From the NCBI RefSeq assembly GCF_019665785.1, contig NZ_CP081149.1:3100001-3164000 (forward strand): a DNA stretch of 64,000 nt, written 5' to 3'. Numbering within the stretch: the stretch's first letter is position 1; each line of letters starts with the position of its first letter. Shown here one piece after another: positions 1 through 8,997 of this stretch. Made by a program: the position numbers and the translations under genes. The stretch is from Deefgea piscis. GTDB lineage: Bacteria > Pseudomonadota > Gammaproteobacteria > Burkholderiales > Chitinibacteraceae. The notes under the pieces are model-generated. The model was not told the origin of the DNA, made no database searches, and saw only the letters and a program-made list of their open reading frames with translations.

Positions 1-1018
1 TGGCGCAAAACGTCTCAAAAATCTGTTGGTCGAGGTCTTTGCGGTCGGTTAGCACCAGTACGGTCGGGTTGTTTAAACCCAAAGCATCACTTCTTAAATA
101 CCGTGCCAGCAGCGCCATCGTCAGCGACTTGCCGCTACCCTGCGTATGCCACACCACGCCACCAACAGGATTCGGCGCAGTCAGGCGGGCCACTGTTTTG
201 CGAATTGCCCGCCACTGTTGATAGCGCGGCAATTTTTTCATTACCTTGCCGTCGCGCACTTCAAACAACACCAAATGCGTAATCAGCTCAAGGAAGCGGC
301 TCGGTTCAAATAGCGCCCATAGCAGCTCGTCCTGCTCACTAGGGTCATCCCCCAGCACTGCAATCACCTGCTGCCGTTCCGCCTCTTGCAAGCGGTAACG
401 CGCATAGTAATCGGGTTTGGTCGCAATCGCGGCATAACGGCCTTCGCGGCGGTTGAGGCCCACCAGCACTTGGTTAAATACGAACTGTGGCGCAAAGCTG
501 CGCTGATACCCATCGAGCTGGCCTAGCGCCTCTTCCATTCTATGGTGCGATGCTTTGCACTCAATCATCGCCAGCGGCAGCCCATTCACAAACAACAGCA
601 AATCAGGGCGAAATGCATCACCGTCGGCATTAGCCCCGACAAACTGGTCAACCACATGAAAGTCATTATTCGCTGCATCGCTCGCGTCAAAAAACCGCAC
701 GCTTTTCATAAAGCCCAGCGCGTCTTTAACCTGAATATCACTACGGTGAACCACCTGCTCCCAAAATGCGCGGTTAGCGGGTATCAACTCATCATTCACC
801 CGCTTTTTAAGCTCAATCACCGCCGCCGCAACGCCGCCTGCCGTATCGGCCAGCCAAGGGTTCAGCATCAGCAAACGCGCTTGCAACACATCCAGCATGA
901 CGGGAGCCAAATGGCGCGGTTCAGGCTTGATGGTTTTGCCCGATAGATGCTGGTAACCCAGCTTTACCAAACTGGCGATGGCAGGGTTTTCGACGCCGAT
1001 TTTTTCAGCTTGGCTCAT
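1..1018 (-). CDS. hsdR: Type I restriction endonuclease subunit R, N-terminal part (cut by window edge)
   Basis: Motor/nuclease subunit of a type I restriction-modification complex: it cuts unmethylated DNA after ATP-driven translocation. Read on the minus strand, the frame is open from an ATG at 1018 through position 1, giving about 339 residues of a protein normally near 1000. Visible parts are the N-terminal PD-(D/E)xK nuclease domain (RPDLLLF then MIECKAS, about residues 135-152) and the start of the SF2 motor with Walker A HTQGSGKSL (about residue 290) and VLVLTDRKDLD. It is the last gene of a leftward hsdM-hsdS-orf-fic-hsdR block. The remaining helicase domains lie outside the window, so integrity cannot be judged. 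Confidence 0.95.
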   Translation of the reverse strand, partial: MSQAEKIGVENPAIASLVKLGYQHLSGKTIKPEPRHLAPVMLDVLQARLLMLNPWLADTAGGVAAAVIELKKRVNDELIPANRAFWEQVVHRSDIQVKDALGFMKSVRFFDASDAANNDFHVVDQFVGANADGDAFRPDLLLFVNGLPLAMIECKASHHRMEEALGQLDGYQRSFAPQFVFNQVLVGLNRREGRYAAIATKPDYYARYRLQEAERQQVIAVLGDDPSEQDELLWALFEPSRFLELITHLVLFEVRDGKVMKKLPRYQQWRAIRKTVARLTAPNPVGGVVWHTQGSGKSLTMALLARYLRSDALGLNNPTVLVLTDRKDLDQQIFETFCA

Positions 1019-1052
1019 TCAATAATCTCAGTAAGCGCATTTCTAAGTCGCA

Positions 1053-1102
1053 AGACAAAAGTCTTCACGCATCGTTGCTTCGCCTTGCGTGAAAACTTTT
1101 GT
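1053..1102. repeat. Hairpin-forming short repeat, copy A
   Basis: Just upstream of hsdR, the arms ACAAAAGT and ACTTTTGT, extended by TTCACGC / GCGTGAA, form an imperfect inverted repeat. The same end sequences, including GCATCGTTGCTTC and CGCCTTGCGTGAAAACT, recur inverted near 63,836-63,923. It looks like a small dispersed non-coding element; its function is unknown. Confidence 0.5.
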
Positions 1103-1202
1103 ACCATTACGTGTTTTACAAAGTGGTTTCCTGCAAAACAGCCAAACGTATCAACCTGCAGGAAACAGTAGGTATTGCCTTGTAAACATTAAAATTAAAA
1201 GG

Positions 1203-1982
1203 CTACTGAGGCATACCCAACATAAACCAATACGGCTTAAAGCCTTCTTTGACGCATTCCGCCACCAGCGCCACAAACGGCGCTAGGTCGCCATCGACGC
1301 AGGCGGTATCAAGGGCTTCGTAATAGGCCAAGCGGCGCTCGACAGGCAATACAATGGCAGGGAAGCCCGATTTAATTAGCTCTAGGTTCAGCAGCAAGCG
1401 CGCAGTGCGGCCATTGCCGTCGATAAACGGGTGGATTTTGACGAAATCTAAATGCAGCTTGGCGGCGCGCTCAATAGGATGTAGCGCGTGCGCCTCGGTA
1501 TCGTACTGACTTTGTTCATACCAGCGCAGCAAAGCCACCATTTGCTCTGGCACTTGCAACATATCGGGTGGGATATGTCTTGCGCCTGCAATCGTCACAT
1601 TCAACTTGCGATACGTGCCAGCATTTTCGTCGTCGATTTGCTTCAAAATCAGCCGATGCAAATTGCGGATTTGCCACTCGCTAAATGGCTCTTCGCGGCG
1701 GGCAATCTCTTCCACATACAAAATCGCATCGCGATGATTGATGGCCTCAAAATGCTCACGCAGCAACTTACCGCCCACGGTAATACCTTCCAGCACCACC
1801 TTGGTTTCCATTAGCGTCAGCGTATTGCCTTCAATCGCATTCGAGTTATACGTCCAGCGCAGCACCAGCTCATCGTGCAAATTACGCACCGCAGCAGGTG
1901 GCAAGGGGCGCAACGCATCGAGTTTGGCTTTGCTCGCATCCAACTCAATCAGCAGTGCTGCCAATTCATTTTTCACCGTCAT
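1203..1982 (-). CDS. Fic family protein (probable AMP-transferase)
   Basis: The 259-aa protein carries the Fic signature HPFIDGNGRTAR (about residues 182-193), including the catalytic His and the phosphate-binding GNGR loop. Family members transfer AMP or a similar moiety to hydroxyl side chains of target proteins. The motif SNAIEGN near residues 47-53 fits the inhibitory [S/T]xxxE[G/N] helix of class II Fic proteins, so the enzyme is probably self-inhibited. It lies between an unrecognised gene and hsdR in the type I restriction block, all in the same direction, a context where Fic genes are often found. Its target and any effect on the HsdR/M/S complex cannot be read from sequence. Confidence 0.9.
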   Translation of the reverse strand: MTVKNELAALLIELDASKAKLDALRPLPPAAVRNLHDELVLRWTYNSNAIEGNTLTLMETKVVLEGITVGGKLLREHFEAINHRDAILYVEEIARREEPFSEWQIRNLHRLILKQIDDENAGTYRKLNVTIAGARHIPPDMLQVPEQMVALLRWYEQSQYDTEAHALHPIERAAKLHLDFVKIHPFIDGNGRTARLLLNLELIKSGFPAIVLPVERRLAYYEALDTACVDGDLAPFVALVAECVKEGFKPYWFMLGMPQ

Positions 1983-2032
1983 ATCCTTCTCTCCTTGCGA
2001 CCCGATACACCACGACCGCCAACCATTAACAG

Positions 2033-2054
2033 CAGCACAATATCGTTGCCTTTT
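2033..2054. repeat. 22-bp direct repeat, copy 1
   Basis: Starts CAGCACAATATCGTTG and is identical over 22 bases to 3211-3232. The two copies bracket the unrecognised gene at 2102-3046 within the restriction cassette. Confidence 0.75.
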
Positions 2055-2101
2055 AAATTACAACTTTGCAGTAGCTAACTCTAAAAAGCACTGTGCCCAA
2101 T

Positions 2102-3046
2102 TTAGTCAGCTATTACTTCACGCACCATCAAACGATGAATCTCCTCTACAGCCCACCTTGTGGTTGCATGTAAATTGATTTGTTTCGGCACAGGAACCAA
2201 CTCGGACAAACCATTTTCACAATCTCTTTCCCACCCCGAAGAATCATCGGAATCTAGCCACAAAAATACACGCTCTTGCTGTGATAACTTGGACAATTCA
2301 TTATGAACCTGCAGTTCAAGTTGACTATCGACCACCTCACCAAGCATGGAATCACTTGCTAGTACATCGCAATACTCTGCCCACATAGAACTAAAACCAT
2401 CTCCGTGAACACCAAAAGCGGGCTGATGCCTCAGCTCAGAAATCACGCGCAAAGTTAAACGCTCCCGTAACAGGGGGGCTGTATCACTGGCCAATGACCG
2501 TAACCAAGCGAATAGTTGTACCGCATTGCCTTGCACTTTCTCGATAATTTCCTCTGGCGTTTCCATTTCACGACGTGCATCGCCACGCATGCACAATAGC
2601 CCTACCATTTCAGGCTGAAAAAGCTGCGTCGGCAAAGCGAAGGTCAGTGAGTCTATTTCTTCCAGTAAAAACGAAAGCGAGTCATACGACACATCAATCG
2701 CGCCGCGCATAGGCCAAAGATGTGATTGCGTTGCCTGAAAAATTTGCGTCAAAGCATAGTCAGTGAGTAGCCCGCGTAAATCAAATAACACCGCCCGCAA
2801 TGCGGGACCTAAACGTACAGTAGCAATTGCAGCTTCTTGCGCACGGTCAACTAATTCTTCTGGGCTAATTCCATCGCCACGCAATATCAGTAATTGAGCA
2901 TCAGGCAATAAGCGCACAGAATAAATACCGCGATGAATACCATCGCAAAATTGATAGCGCAGAAGTGGTAATAGCTCGATATTATCCTGCTGCTGCATAA
3001 GCTCACATGCACGAGTAGGGTCTAGATAATCTTCACGAATTTGCAT
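2102..3046 (-). CDS. Hypothetical protein inserted in the type I restriction locus
   Basis: 314 aa, not recognised. No signal peptide or clear transmembrane segment. The protein is acidic and helix-rich by eye, with a hydrophobic stretch (RAVLFDLRGLL, about residues 83-93), and ends in MVREVIAD. No Walker, nuclease or methylase motif was seen. It lies in the same orientation between hsdS and fic and is flanked by 22-bp perfect direct repeats (2033-2054 and 3211-3232), so the segment may be an exchangeable cargo module. A defence role is inferred from location only. The ATG at 3046 is used because it begins the open frame; no strong ribosome binding site decides it. Confidence 0.7.
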   Translation of the reverse strand: MQIREDYLDPTRACELMQQQDNIELLPLLRYQFCDGIHRGIYSVRLLPDAQLLILRGDGISPEELVDRAQEAAIATVRLGPALRAVLFDLRGLLTDYALTQIFQATQSHLWPMRGAIDVSYDSLSFLLEEIDSLTFALPTQLFQPEMVGLLCMRGDARREMETPEEIIEKVQGNAVQLFAWLRSLASDTAPLLRERLTLRVISELRHQPAFGVHGDGFSSMWAEYCDVLASDSMLGEVVDSQLELQVHNELSKLSQQERVFLWLDSDDSSGWERDCENGLSELVPVPKQINLHATTRWAVEEIHRLMVREVIAD

Positions 3047-3210
3047 ACGATGTTTCCCCGCCGTTTCTCATATCACGCTTCACCCACCAAAATCGATTAC
3101 TGCGGGTTACTGCCTAAAGGATTAAGTAATGAAATAATTTGGCTTCAAATATTGCTAATTGTTTATCCATCTATGAAATAGCTGCGCCACAACAAACAGC
3201 CCATACCTAA

Positions 3211-3232
3211 CAGCACAATATCGTTGCCTTTT
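3211..3232. repeat. 22-bp direct repeat, copy 2
   Basis: Perfect match to 2033-2054. It lies upstream (minus-strand sense) of the unrecognised 314-aa gene and is followed by a short GTAGCC-type tandem (about 3233-3262). Confidence 0.75.
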
Positions 3233-3264
3233 TAGCTACGAACGTAGCCTTTTAGGCTACAACC

Positions 3265-3436
3265 TCAGCCCAAACTAAACGCCCCTTGTTCGCTCAGCTC
3301 GGTATCGCTGGCGGTGAAGTCACGCTTGTAGTTCGGCCCTAGCAGCGTCAACCCTGCCAGCAGGCCATCGCTGACCAAAGTCGCCCGCCATATTCGCGTC
3401 GATAAAACATTGCGCCATCACTGAATCAACAACCAT
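3265..3436 (-). pseudogene. Possible frameshifted gene relic between hsdS and the cargo gene
   Basis: Two short minus-strand reading frames abut: one begins MVVDSVMAQCFIDANMAG (from 3436), and the other, one frame away, reads GLLAGLTLLGPNYKRD and ends at a stop at 3265. Joined by one frameshift they would give about 55 residues of plausible protein. The family is not recognised. The rest of the 3047-3491 stretch holds only the direct repeat and AT-rich spacer. Confidence 0.35.
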
Positions 3437-3491
3437 TACGATGTATATCCACCAAAACTAATATTAACAATGACTACAAGCCAATACATGC

Positions 3492-4817
3492 TTAAGCGAC
3501 TTTAACCCGCCACTCACCCGTCAACAGCTTTTGCATCAAGCCGCGTTTTAGGGTTTGGTAGTGGGTTTGTTTGCTCAACAACTTATCAATTTTTGCCTCA
3601 ATGCTATCTATCATGTCGGCGATGTATAACTGCTCGGCTAATGTAGGAACAATCAGCTTAAACTTCTTAAAGTCTTTAACATTAATGTGCTTGATTGTTG
3701 AACCTACAAAAATACTGTTCATGCCACCTGTATTTTTTAAATAGTTAAGCTGATATGAGGCAAAGCGAGAATTAAGAACGTCTTTATTTGGTCTACTAAT
3801 TATTAAGGCGTGGCAATTTGAGCGCCCCATCGTATCTGGGACAACTGCCGTTGTGCCAATGTGACCAGACTGCACTGTCAACAAATCACCAGCCTCTAAG
3901 TTGGACTTGCTCTGCTTCGAGTGAAAATCTTCGGTTATATAAATTTCTTTCTTAAAATCAAATCTGTTTTCACGGATATTATTGCTCTGAAAGTATGGAA
4001 CGCCATTTTCCTTATCGGCATAAAATGGAGTAGCAGTCCCGACAAAACCATTTGACATAAAAGAAACTAAAGACCCTAATTCTTCATAGCGCCAGCCAGC
4101 AGGAACCTCGCCCAGCTCGGTTTGTTGAAATTCGGTGTGGGCGTGCCATTGGCCGTTGGCGTCTTGGGTGCCGACGCCTTGGCTGAACAGGGTTTGCATC
4201 AGGCCGCGCTTGAGCGTGTTAGTCGCGGCTATCTGCCGCGCAATCACGTCCAGCTTGTCGTCCACCGCCCCAAAAATCGCCGCGATTTTTTCTTGTTCGG
4301 GTACAGGTGGAATGCCAATAGAAAAACCGCGTATTTGCTGAAAATTCAGTCCTTCACGATTGCCGCCAGCTTGAAGCCTATTAATTTGTCCTTGCCCTAA
4401 ATCGGAACCCAAAAAATGGGCAAGAAAGTATGGGTTCAATGTTTCAGTGGTCCGAATAATACAAACATGCTGATTAACATTTCCAACTGTAAAATCATCA
4501 GGAAGCACAGCACATCGTCCAATAGATGCGCCTGTAATATTCAAAAGCACATCTTTAGGATTTAAGAACGAGCCCTTCATTCGTTGATGCTGTTCTTCAG
4601 ATATGTAAGCAACATCAGATAGGTTAAGCTTTCCCCACAGTACATTTTGACTGCGAATCAGCGGAACACCCTCAGAGAGATAGGACTCACTGCCGCCTTT
4701 AGGTGTAATGCCGCTACCTACCTTAGATACGTGAAAATCAAGCTTTGATTCGTCCCAATCTTTAGGAATCCACCCAATCGTCGTTTCTTTATACCCTGCC
4801 TTGCCGACCACGCTCAT
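3492..4817 (-). CDS. hsdS: Type I restriction-modification specificity subunit S
   Basis: 441 aa with the duplicated HsdS layout: target recognition domain 1 (from GWIPKDWDESKL), central conserved helix (PPVPEQEKIAAIFGAVDDKL, then LKRGLMQTLFSQG), target recognition domain 2 (ELGEVPAGWRYEEL onward), and a second helix (LAEQLYIADMIDSIEAKIDK, then LKRGLMQKLLTGEWRV). The two recognition domains read the two halves of a bipartite site; the helices dock two HsdM subunits. It is downstream of hsdM in the same direction across a 160-bp gap holding a REP-like hairpin. The gene looks intact; the site recognised cannot be predicted. Confidence 0.95.
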   Translation of the reverse strand: MSVVGKAGYKETTIGWIPKDWDESKLDFHVSKVGSGITPKGGSESYLSEGVPLIRSQNVLWGKLNLSDVAYISEEQHQRMKGSFLNPKDVLLNITGASIGRCAVLPDDFTVGNVNQHVCIIRTTETLNPYFLAHFLGSDLGQGQINRLQAGGNREGLNFQQIRGFSIGIPPVPEQEKIAAIFGAVDDKLDVIARQIAATNTLKRGLMQTLFSQGVGTQDANGQWHAHTEFQQTELGEVPAGWRYEELGSLVSFMSNGFVGTATPFYADKENGVPYFQSNNIRENRFDFKKEIYITEDFHSKQSKSNLEAGDLLTVQSGHIGTTAVVPDTMGRSNCHALIISRPNKDVLNSRFASYQLNYLKNTGGMNSIFVGSTIKHINVKDFKKFKLIVPTLAEQLYIADMIDSIEAKIDKLLSKQTHYQTLKRGLMQKLLTGEWRVKVA

Positions 4818-4832
4818 CGCGCCAACTCGACG

Positions 4833-4898
4833 CGTAGGAGCGGGCTTGCCCGCGAAGGTTTTTCCACGACGGCATTCGCGGGCAAGCCCGCTCCTACG
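4833..4898. repeat. REP-like inverted pair between hsdM and hsdS
   Basis: Two arms of 24 bases (4833-4856 and 4875-4898) are perfect reverse complements across an 18-base loop. Each arm starts GTAGGAGCGGGCTTGCCCGC and has its own internal palindrome. This is the classic form of REP elements familiar from Pseudomonas. It may modulate mRNA stability or expression between hsdM and hsdS. No REP-associated transposase gene is seen in the window. Confidence 0.85.
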
Positions 4899-4977
4899 AG
4901 AACAATACCAAGGGTATTTGACTCTAGCCCATCATAAACAATGGCTGGATTGATATACCCTTTATTAAAAATCCAAC

Positions 4978-6591
4978 TCATTGCCCCGACTCCAGCAAAC
5001 CTAACTCAGCCAGATAGCCGTTCAGGCGTGCGTCAATGGCCGCTTCGTCATCAGCCAGTGCAGCCAGTTGCGCCAGCGTGGCGGCTACATCGACTACGTC
5101 TTCGACTTCGCCATTGTCGATATAACGGGCGATGTTCAGATTGCCGTCGTTGCCACGGATTTCGGCCAGCGGCACGACGCGGCAGTAATTATCCACTTCG
5201 GTTTGTGACGCAAACGCGGCTTTATGCGTGGCGCTGATGCGGGTGATGTCTTCTGCACGCAGGCTGTTTTGCGCTTTACCCTCGGCGTAGTCGGCGCTGG
5301 CGTCGATGATGATGACTTTATCTTTCAGTGCTGCGGGTTTGGCTTTGTTTAGTACCAGCACGCAGGCGGGAATGCCCGTGTTGTAAAACAGTGCCGACGG
5401 CAAGCCGATAATGGCTTCAATCAAATCACCCTGTTGGTTTCCACTGGCTGCGTCGGTGCCAAATAGCAGCCCGTCGCGGATTTTGCCTTCTTCACCGCTG
5501 CGGAACAGCACACCATGCGGCAGCACGACGCACATGCGGCCATTGTCTTTTAGGCTGGCAAGCATGTGCTGCACAAAGGCCAAATCGGCATAGCCACGCG
5601 GTGGCACGCCATACACAAAGCGGCCATACGGGTCGCTAACCTGTTTGTAATTGGGCGACTTGGCCTTGGTGCCATTTTCGCTTTCAGCTTCGGCGGCCAG
5701 CTCTAGCGGTGCCCACCATGCTTTGGCCGAAAATGGCGGATTGGCAATCACGCGGTCGAAGGTACGCAGGTAAGTGCCATTCAAGTGCTTGGGGTCAACC
5801 AGCGTATCGCCTTTGGCAATGCCGTCGACGCTCATGTTGTGCAGGTAAAGATTAAGCTTGGCAATCGCCCACGTACCAAGGTTTTTTTCTTGGCCGAACA
5901 GCAGTACATTGGGCTTGCCCATCACCAAGCCATTGGGCTGCGCGGCAACGTGGTGCGCGCTTTCGACCAACATCCCGCCACTGCCGCAAGTCGGGTCATA
6001 CACATGCTGCCCAGCCTGCGGGTCGAGAATATTCACCAGCAATTGCACCACGCCCTTGGGCGTGTAGAACTCGCCACCTTTTTTACCCGCGTCGTCGGCA
6101 AATTGCTTAATCAGGTATTCATAGGCGTCGCCGAGCATATCGGCTTTATACAGGTCGTCGTTGCCGAGTTTGTATTGGTTAAAGTGGCGCAAGAGGCGCT
6201 GCAATACATGGTCGGACAATTTTTGTTTGTCGCCGTATTGGGTGGCGGTCAGCACGTATTGCAATTCAGGGTTGTAGGCCTCGATGGCGGCGAAGGCTTT
6301 ATCGAGTGCTTCGCCTAAATTTTCGGTGCGAATAATCAGCGACGACCAGCGGGCATCAATCGGAAATGTGCCGTGTTTTTCTTGTACTTCGTCTTCCGCT
6401 TCACTACCTGATACGCCTTCTGCCGCGACCAAGGCGCGAACGCGTTCTTCAAATACGTCGTTAAAGCGTTTCAGAAACAAGAGGCCAAAAATATAGTTTT
6501 TGAAATCAGACGAATCAATCGAGCCGCGCAGAATATTGGCCGATTCCCACAGCCAAGATTCAAGATTTTCTAGCGTTAATTTTTCAGACAT
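4978..6591 (-). CDS. hsdM: Type I restriction-modification DNA methyltransferase subunit M
   Basis: 537 aa. The N-terminal HsdM helical domain ([19 protein letters not shown]) is followed by an N6-adenine methyltransferase domain with the SAM-binding motif [10 protein letters not shown] (about residue 197) and catalytic NPPF (about residue 282). It methylates adenine in the site chosen by HsdS and is shared by the methylase and restriction complexes. It is the first gene of the leftward restriction block; start ATG at 6591. Length and motifs are complete, so it is predicted active. Confidence 0.96.
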   Translation of the reverse strand: MSEKLTLENLESWLWESANILRGSIDSSDFKNYIFGLLFLKRFNDVFEERVRALVAAEGVSGSEAEDEVQEKHGTFPIDARWSSLIIRTENLGEALDKAFAAIEAYNPELQYVLTATQYGDKQKLSDHVLQRLLRHFNQYKLGNDDLYKADMLGDAYEYLIKQFADDAGKKGGEFYTPKGVVQLLVNILDPQAGQHVYDPTCGSGGMLVESAHHVAAQPNGLVMGKPNVLLFGQEKNLGTWAIAKLNLYLHNMSVDGIAKGDTLVDPKHLNGTYLRTFDRVIANPPFSAKAWWAPLELAAEAESENGTKAKSPNYKQVSDPYGRFVYGVPPRGYADLAFVQHMLASLKDNGRMCVVLPHGVLFRSGEEGKIRDGLLFGTDAASGNQQGDLIEAIIGLPSALFYNTGIPACVLVLNKAKPAALKDKVIIIDASADYAEGKAQNSLRAEDITRISATHKAAFASQTEVDNYCRVVPLAEIRGNDGNLNIARYIDNGEVEDVVDVAATLAQLAALADDEAAIDARLNGYLAELGLLESGQ

Positions 6592-6922
6592 GGGTCACTT
6601 TGCAAAATGAATAACAAGCCGCACAGCGCAATGCGCCGAGCGTAAAAATAGGTGGTCAGCACGATGCTGACGCGAAGGTGACATCTTAATGGATTGGGTC
6701 ACTAACAGGGGATTTAAACCAAGAGAAGCCAAGCAATTGCAACTAATACTCAAGCGGCCAGTTGCCTAATTCGCGCTCAGCCTACAGCAGCAAAATTTAA
6801 GCGACTTTTTATGCAGTAGCCCTAGTTGCGCCTATCTGCCGATTGGCGCGGGCATCCATGAATGGCATTGCGAGCCGCCAAACGCAGCCCTATTAATTAA
6901 AGCCACTTTGGGGAGTTTGAAG
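6592..6922. other. Intergenic, divergent promoter region
   Basis: Lies between leftward hsdM and a rightward small gene. It holds a small hairpin (GTCAGCACGATGCTGAC, about 6655-6671) and otherwise no coding signal. Confidence 0.5.
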
Positions 6923-7219
6923 ATGGCTAACGAGGAAAAAAGTCGTTTGGAAAAGTGGCAGCGCATTTGGCAACGGTGCAGTTACGACACTCAATTGGCA
7001 TTAGCCGAGCTACATTACTACGCAATTCGTTCACCAAAAAAGACCGACAGAGCGCCGTATTTGTCGCAAGCACTAAACAGTTGGCGACCCATGACAGAAG
7101 ATTGGCCATCACTACTATGGCAAGGCTACTGCAAACGCAAACAGCTCCACCCGCAATGCTCCCACCTCAAATCCATCATTTTTTACACGCGGTTATTACT
7201 TAAAGAAGCGCTGAGGTAG
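6923..7219 (+). CDS. Small hypothetical protein
   Basis: 98 aa if started at the ATG at 6923, which has GGGGAG (6910-6915) a good distance upstream; an in-frame TTG at 6908 is less likely. The product is basic and Trp/Tyr/Leu-rich (WQRIWQRC, ELHYYAIRS, DWPSLLWQGYCKRKQ). No family recognised, no membrane segment. It is one of a few rightward genes in an otherwise leftward island. Confidence 0.5.
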   Translation: MANEEKSRLEKWQRIWQRCSYDTQLALAELHYYAIRSPKKTDRAPYLSQALNSWRPMTEDWPSLLWQGYCKRKQLHPQCSHLKSIIFYTRLLLKEALR

Positions 7220-7376
7220 CGATGTTTTAGCGTAGAAATAGCCCATCAATTGCCCCCTCAGACTGACCAATTCTGTCATAAAACCCAGAGTTTTAATGCT
7301 AGGTGAAAATGACTAGTTTAGACTGCGTGACAGGCAGCAGTCGGCAAGAAGCAGACTCTTATTATTCGAGGTAAAT

Positions 7377-7610
7377 TTGAGCATTTACAAAAAAGCCTTT
7401 CTATACACATCAAGAACAATTGTTCTTATGCTATTGGTTATCTTGTTTGTTGATTTGGCTTTACCTGAAAAAGCAATTGTTTTTGGCATCCATATCACGA
7501 CAGGAATACGGGGTATTATTTCAATGCTCTTGCTTTATCTTGTAATTGTTTTTTCATTTTCTCCAGCTCTCGAAGAATTCAAAAGAATCAAAAAACAAAG
7601 CAATAAATAA
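7377..7610 (+). CDS. Small two-helix membrane protein, TTG start
   Basis: 77 aa, unrecognised. Two hydrophobic segments (TIVLMLLVILFVDLAL, about residues 14-29, and GIISMLLLYLVIVFSF, about residues 46-61) separated by a short loop, with a basic tail (KRIKKQSNK). The start is TTG at 7377 with GAGG at 7368-7371 five bases upstream; no ATG is available. The sequence is more AT-rich than its neighbours. Function unknown. Confidence 0.5.
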   Translation: MSIYKKAFLYTSRTIVLMLLVILFVDLALPEKAIVFGIHITTGIRGIISMLLLYLVIVFSFSPALEEFKRIKKQSNK

Positions 7611-7725
7611 TTGAGTCGACTGTGACTGCTTTGGGTCGGATGCTGCCACTACAGCCCACAAGTTAAACCTATAAGTTCGAGTTGCAACATTCGGCGCAGC
7701 ACTCACAAATCGCTCAGCAAGACTC

Positions 7726-7959
7726 TTAAAACTCAAGACCATACAATTTTATTTCGCGCTTTACTTGTTTCATCACCCGCATGGTATCCCGCAAACGCAC
7801 CCGCACTCGATTACTACAAAAGCCATGAACAGTCGCATTCTGGCTTGATACGGCCTTGCCCGCTGCCGTGACAGGGCCAGTCGACTTGCGCCAAGGTTGA
7901 GTGCGTTGTATCAATTCACGTTGCCGTTGTCGTTGCTCATCCGTCCAAACGCGTGCCAT
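7726..7959 (-). CDS. Small hypothetical island protein
   Basis: 77 aa from the ATG at 7959, chosen for its strong site (GGGGAG, spacing 6). An upstream TTG at 7977 is in frame but lacks support. It is rich in Arg/Gln with a central STGPVTAAGKAVSSQNATVHG-like segment, a pattern seen in many small phage and plasmid proteins of unknown role. It lies downstream of the helicase-loader gene in the same direction. Confidence 0.6.
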   Translation of the reverse strand: MARVWTDEQRQRQRELIQRTQPWRKSTGPVTAAGKAVSSQNATVHGFCSNRVRVRLRDTMRVMKQVKREIKLYGLEF

Positions 7960-8109
7960 GTTCAACTCCCCGTTCAATTGTTGTTCAATTAATAGTTCGT
8001 TCGCGGAAACGGGGTTAATCCACCGCTAGCGATAGCATTAACCCCGATTTAAGCTCGTTTAAGACAGAAGACAATCGCCATAACTCAGCTAAATAGCCTC
8101 TTTGATTGA

Positions 8110-8997
8110 CTAGTTATCCACGACGATTTGGCTGCCAACTTCATTAGATAAATCTTGCTCATGATTTGCTGCTTCTTTAGCTTGACGACCGAGTATTGGA
8201 CGAAAACTTTCCCAGTCAAAAACAATTTCTTCTCCCCCGTCTTCACGCAAGCGGTCAATCACACGAGCGCCTAGAAAACTGATGTATTTATCACGGGTAA
8301 GGTTGGTAATAAAGATGGTTGATTTACGGTGCATATAGCGCCAATTTAGAATCTCAAACAAGATGCTTAATTCATTGTCAGAGCCAGATTGAATACCCAC
8401 TTCATCCAAAATAAGTAACATTGGTTGTGCGTAACGGTTCAGCACCTCACTTTCGCTCACTTCGCTATCAGAGCGCCATGTGGCCCGCACGCGGCGAATC
8501 ATGGTAGAAACCGTCGTATACTTAACGTAAAAGCCTTCTTTACGCATCAAGGCATTGGCAATCGCAATTGCGAGATGAGTTTTTCCTGTGCCGATTTGGC
8601 CTGAGAAAATAAAGCAGCGCCCCTTATAAATAGTGTCAAAGCCTGCAACAAACTTTTGTGCAAAGTTGAGCGTCGCAATTTGTTTTGGCAGAGTCGCTTG
8701 ATATGTTGAAAGCTCGCACTTTTCGAAACGAGGAGGAATATCTGCATAGTCTTTACGCTCGTTCCAGCGACGGATGTACTCATTGTGCGCTTTCAATTCC
8801 TGCTCTTGCTTTTCGCGCTCATGCAGACACGCCCTACATTTCATTCCATATGTCGGCATCCAACCATGCTGGGGACACTCAATCAATTTATCCCTAGGTA
8901 CGGGCATCCAATAAAAACCATATTTTTCCATCTGCTCTTCTTGCTCACGAAAATTCAATTCATCATCTACGTCGTCAGTACTGTTAACATTAGTCAT
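8110..8997 (-). CDS. DnaC-like helicase loader, AAA+ ATPase
   Basis: 295 aa. A Cys/His cluster (CPQHG and CRAC, about residues 41-58) suggests a zinc-binding N-terminal part. It is followed by a DnaC/IstB-type AAA+ domain: Walker A GQIGTGKTH (about residues 133-141), Walker B LLILDEVG (about 197), sensor TIFITNL (about 235), and RLRED as likely arginine finger. Such proteins load the replicative helicase at phage or plasmid origins. The ATG overlaps the stop of the upstream replication gene by one base (TAATG), implying translational coupling. Distinct from the IstB at 37,243-38,046 by its N-terminal extension and island context. Confidence 0.88.
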   Translation of the reverse strand: MTNVNSTDDVDDELNFREQEEQMEKYGFYWMPVPRDKLIECPQHGWMPTYGMKCRACLHEREKQEQELKAHNEYIRRWNERKDYADIPPRFEKCELSTYQATLPKQIATLNFAQKFVAGFDTIYKGRCFIFSGQIGTGKTHLAIAIANALMRKEGFYVKYTTVSTMIRRVRATWRSDSEVSESEVLNRYAQPMLLILDEVGIQSGSDNELSILFEILNWRYMHRKSTIFITNLTRDKYISFLGARVIDRLREDGGEEIVFDWESFRPILGRQAKEAANHEQDLSNEVGSQIVVDN

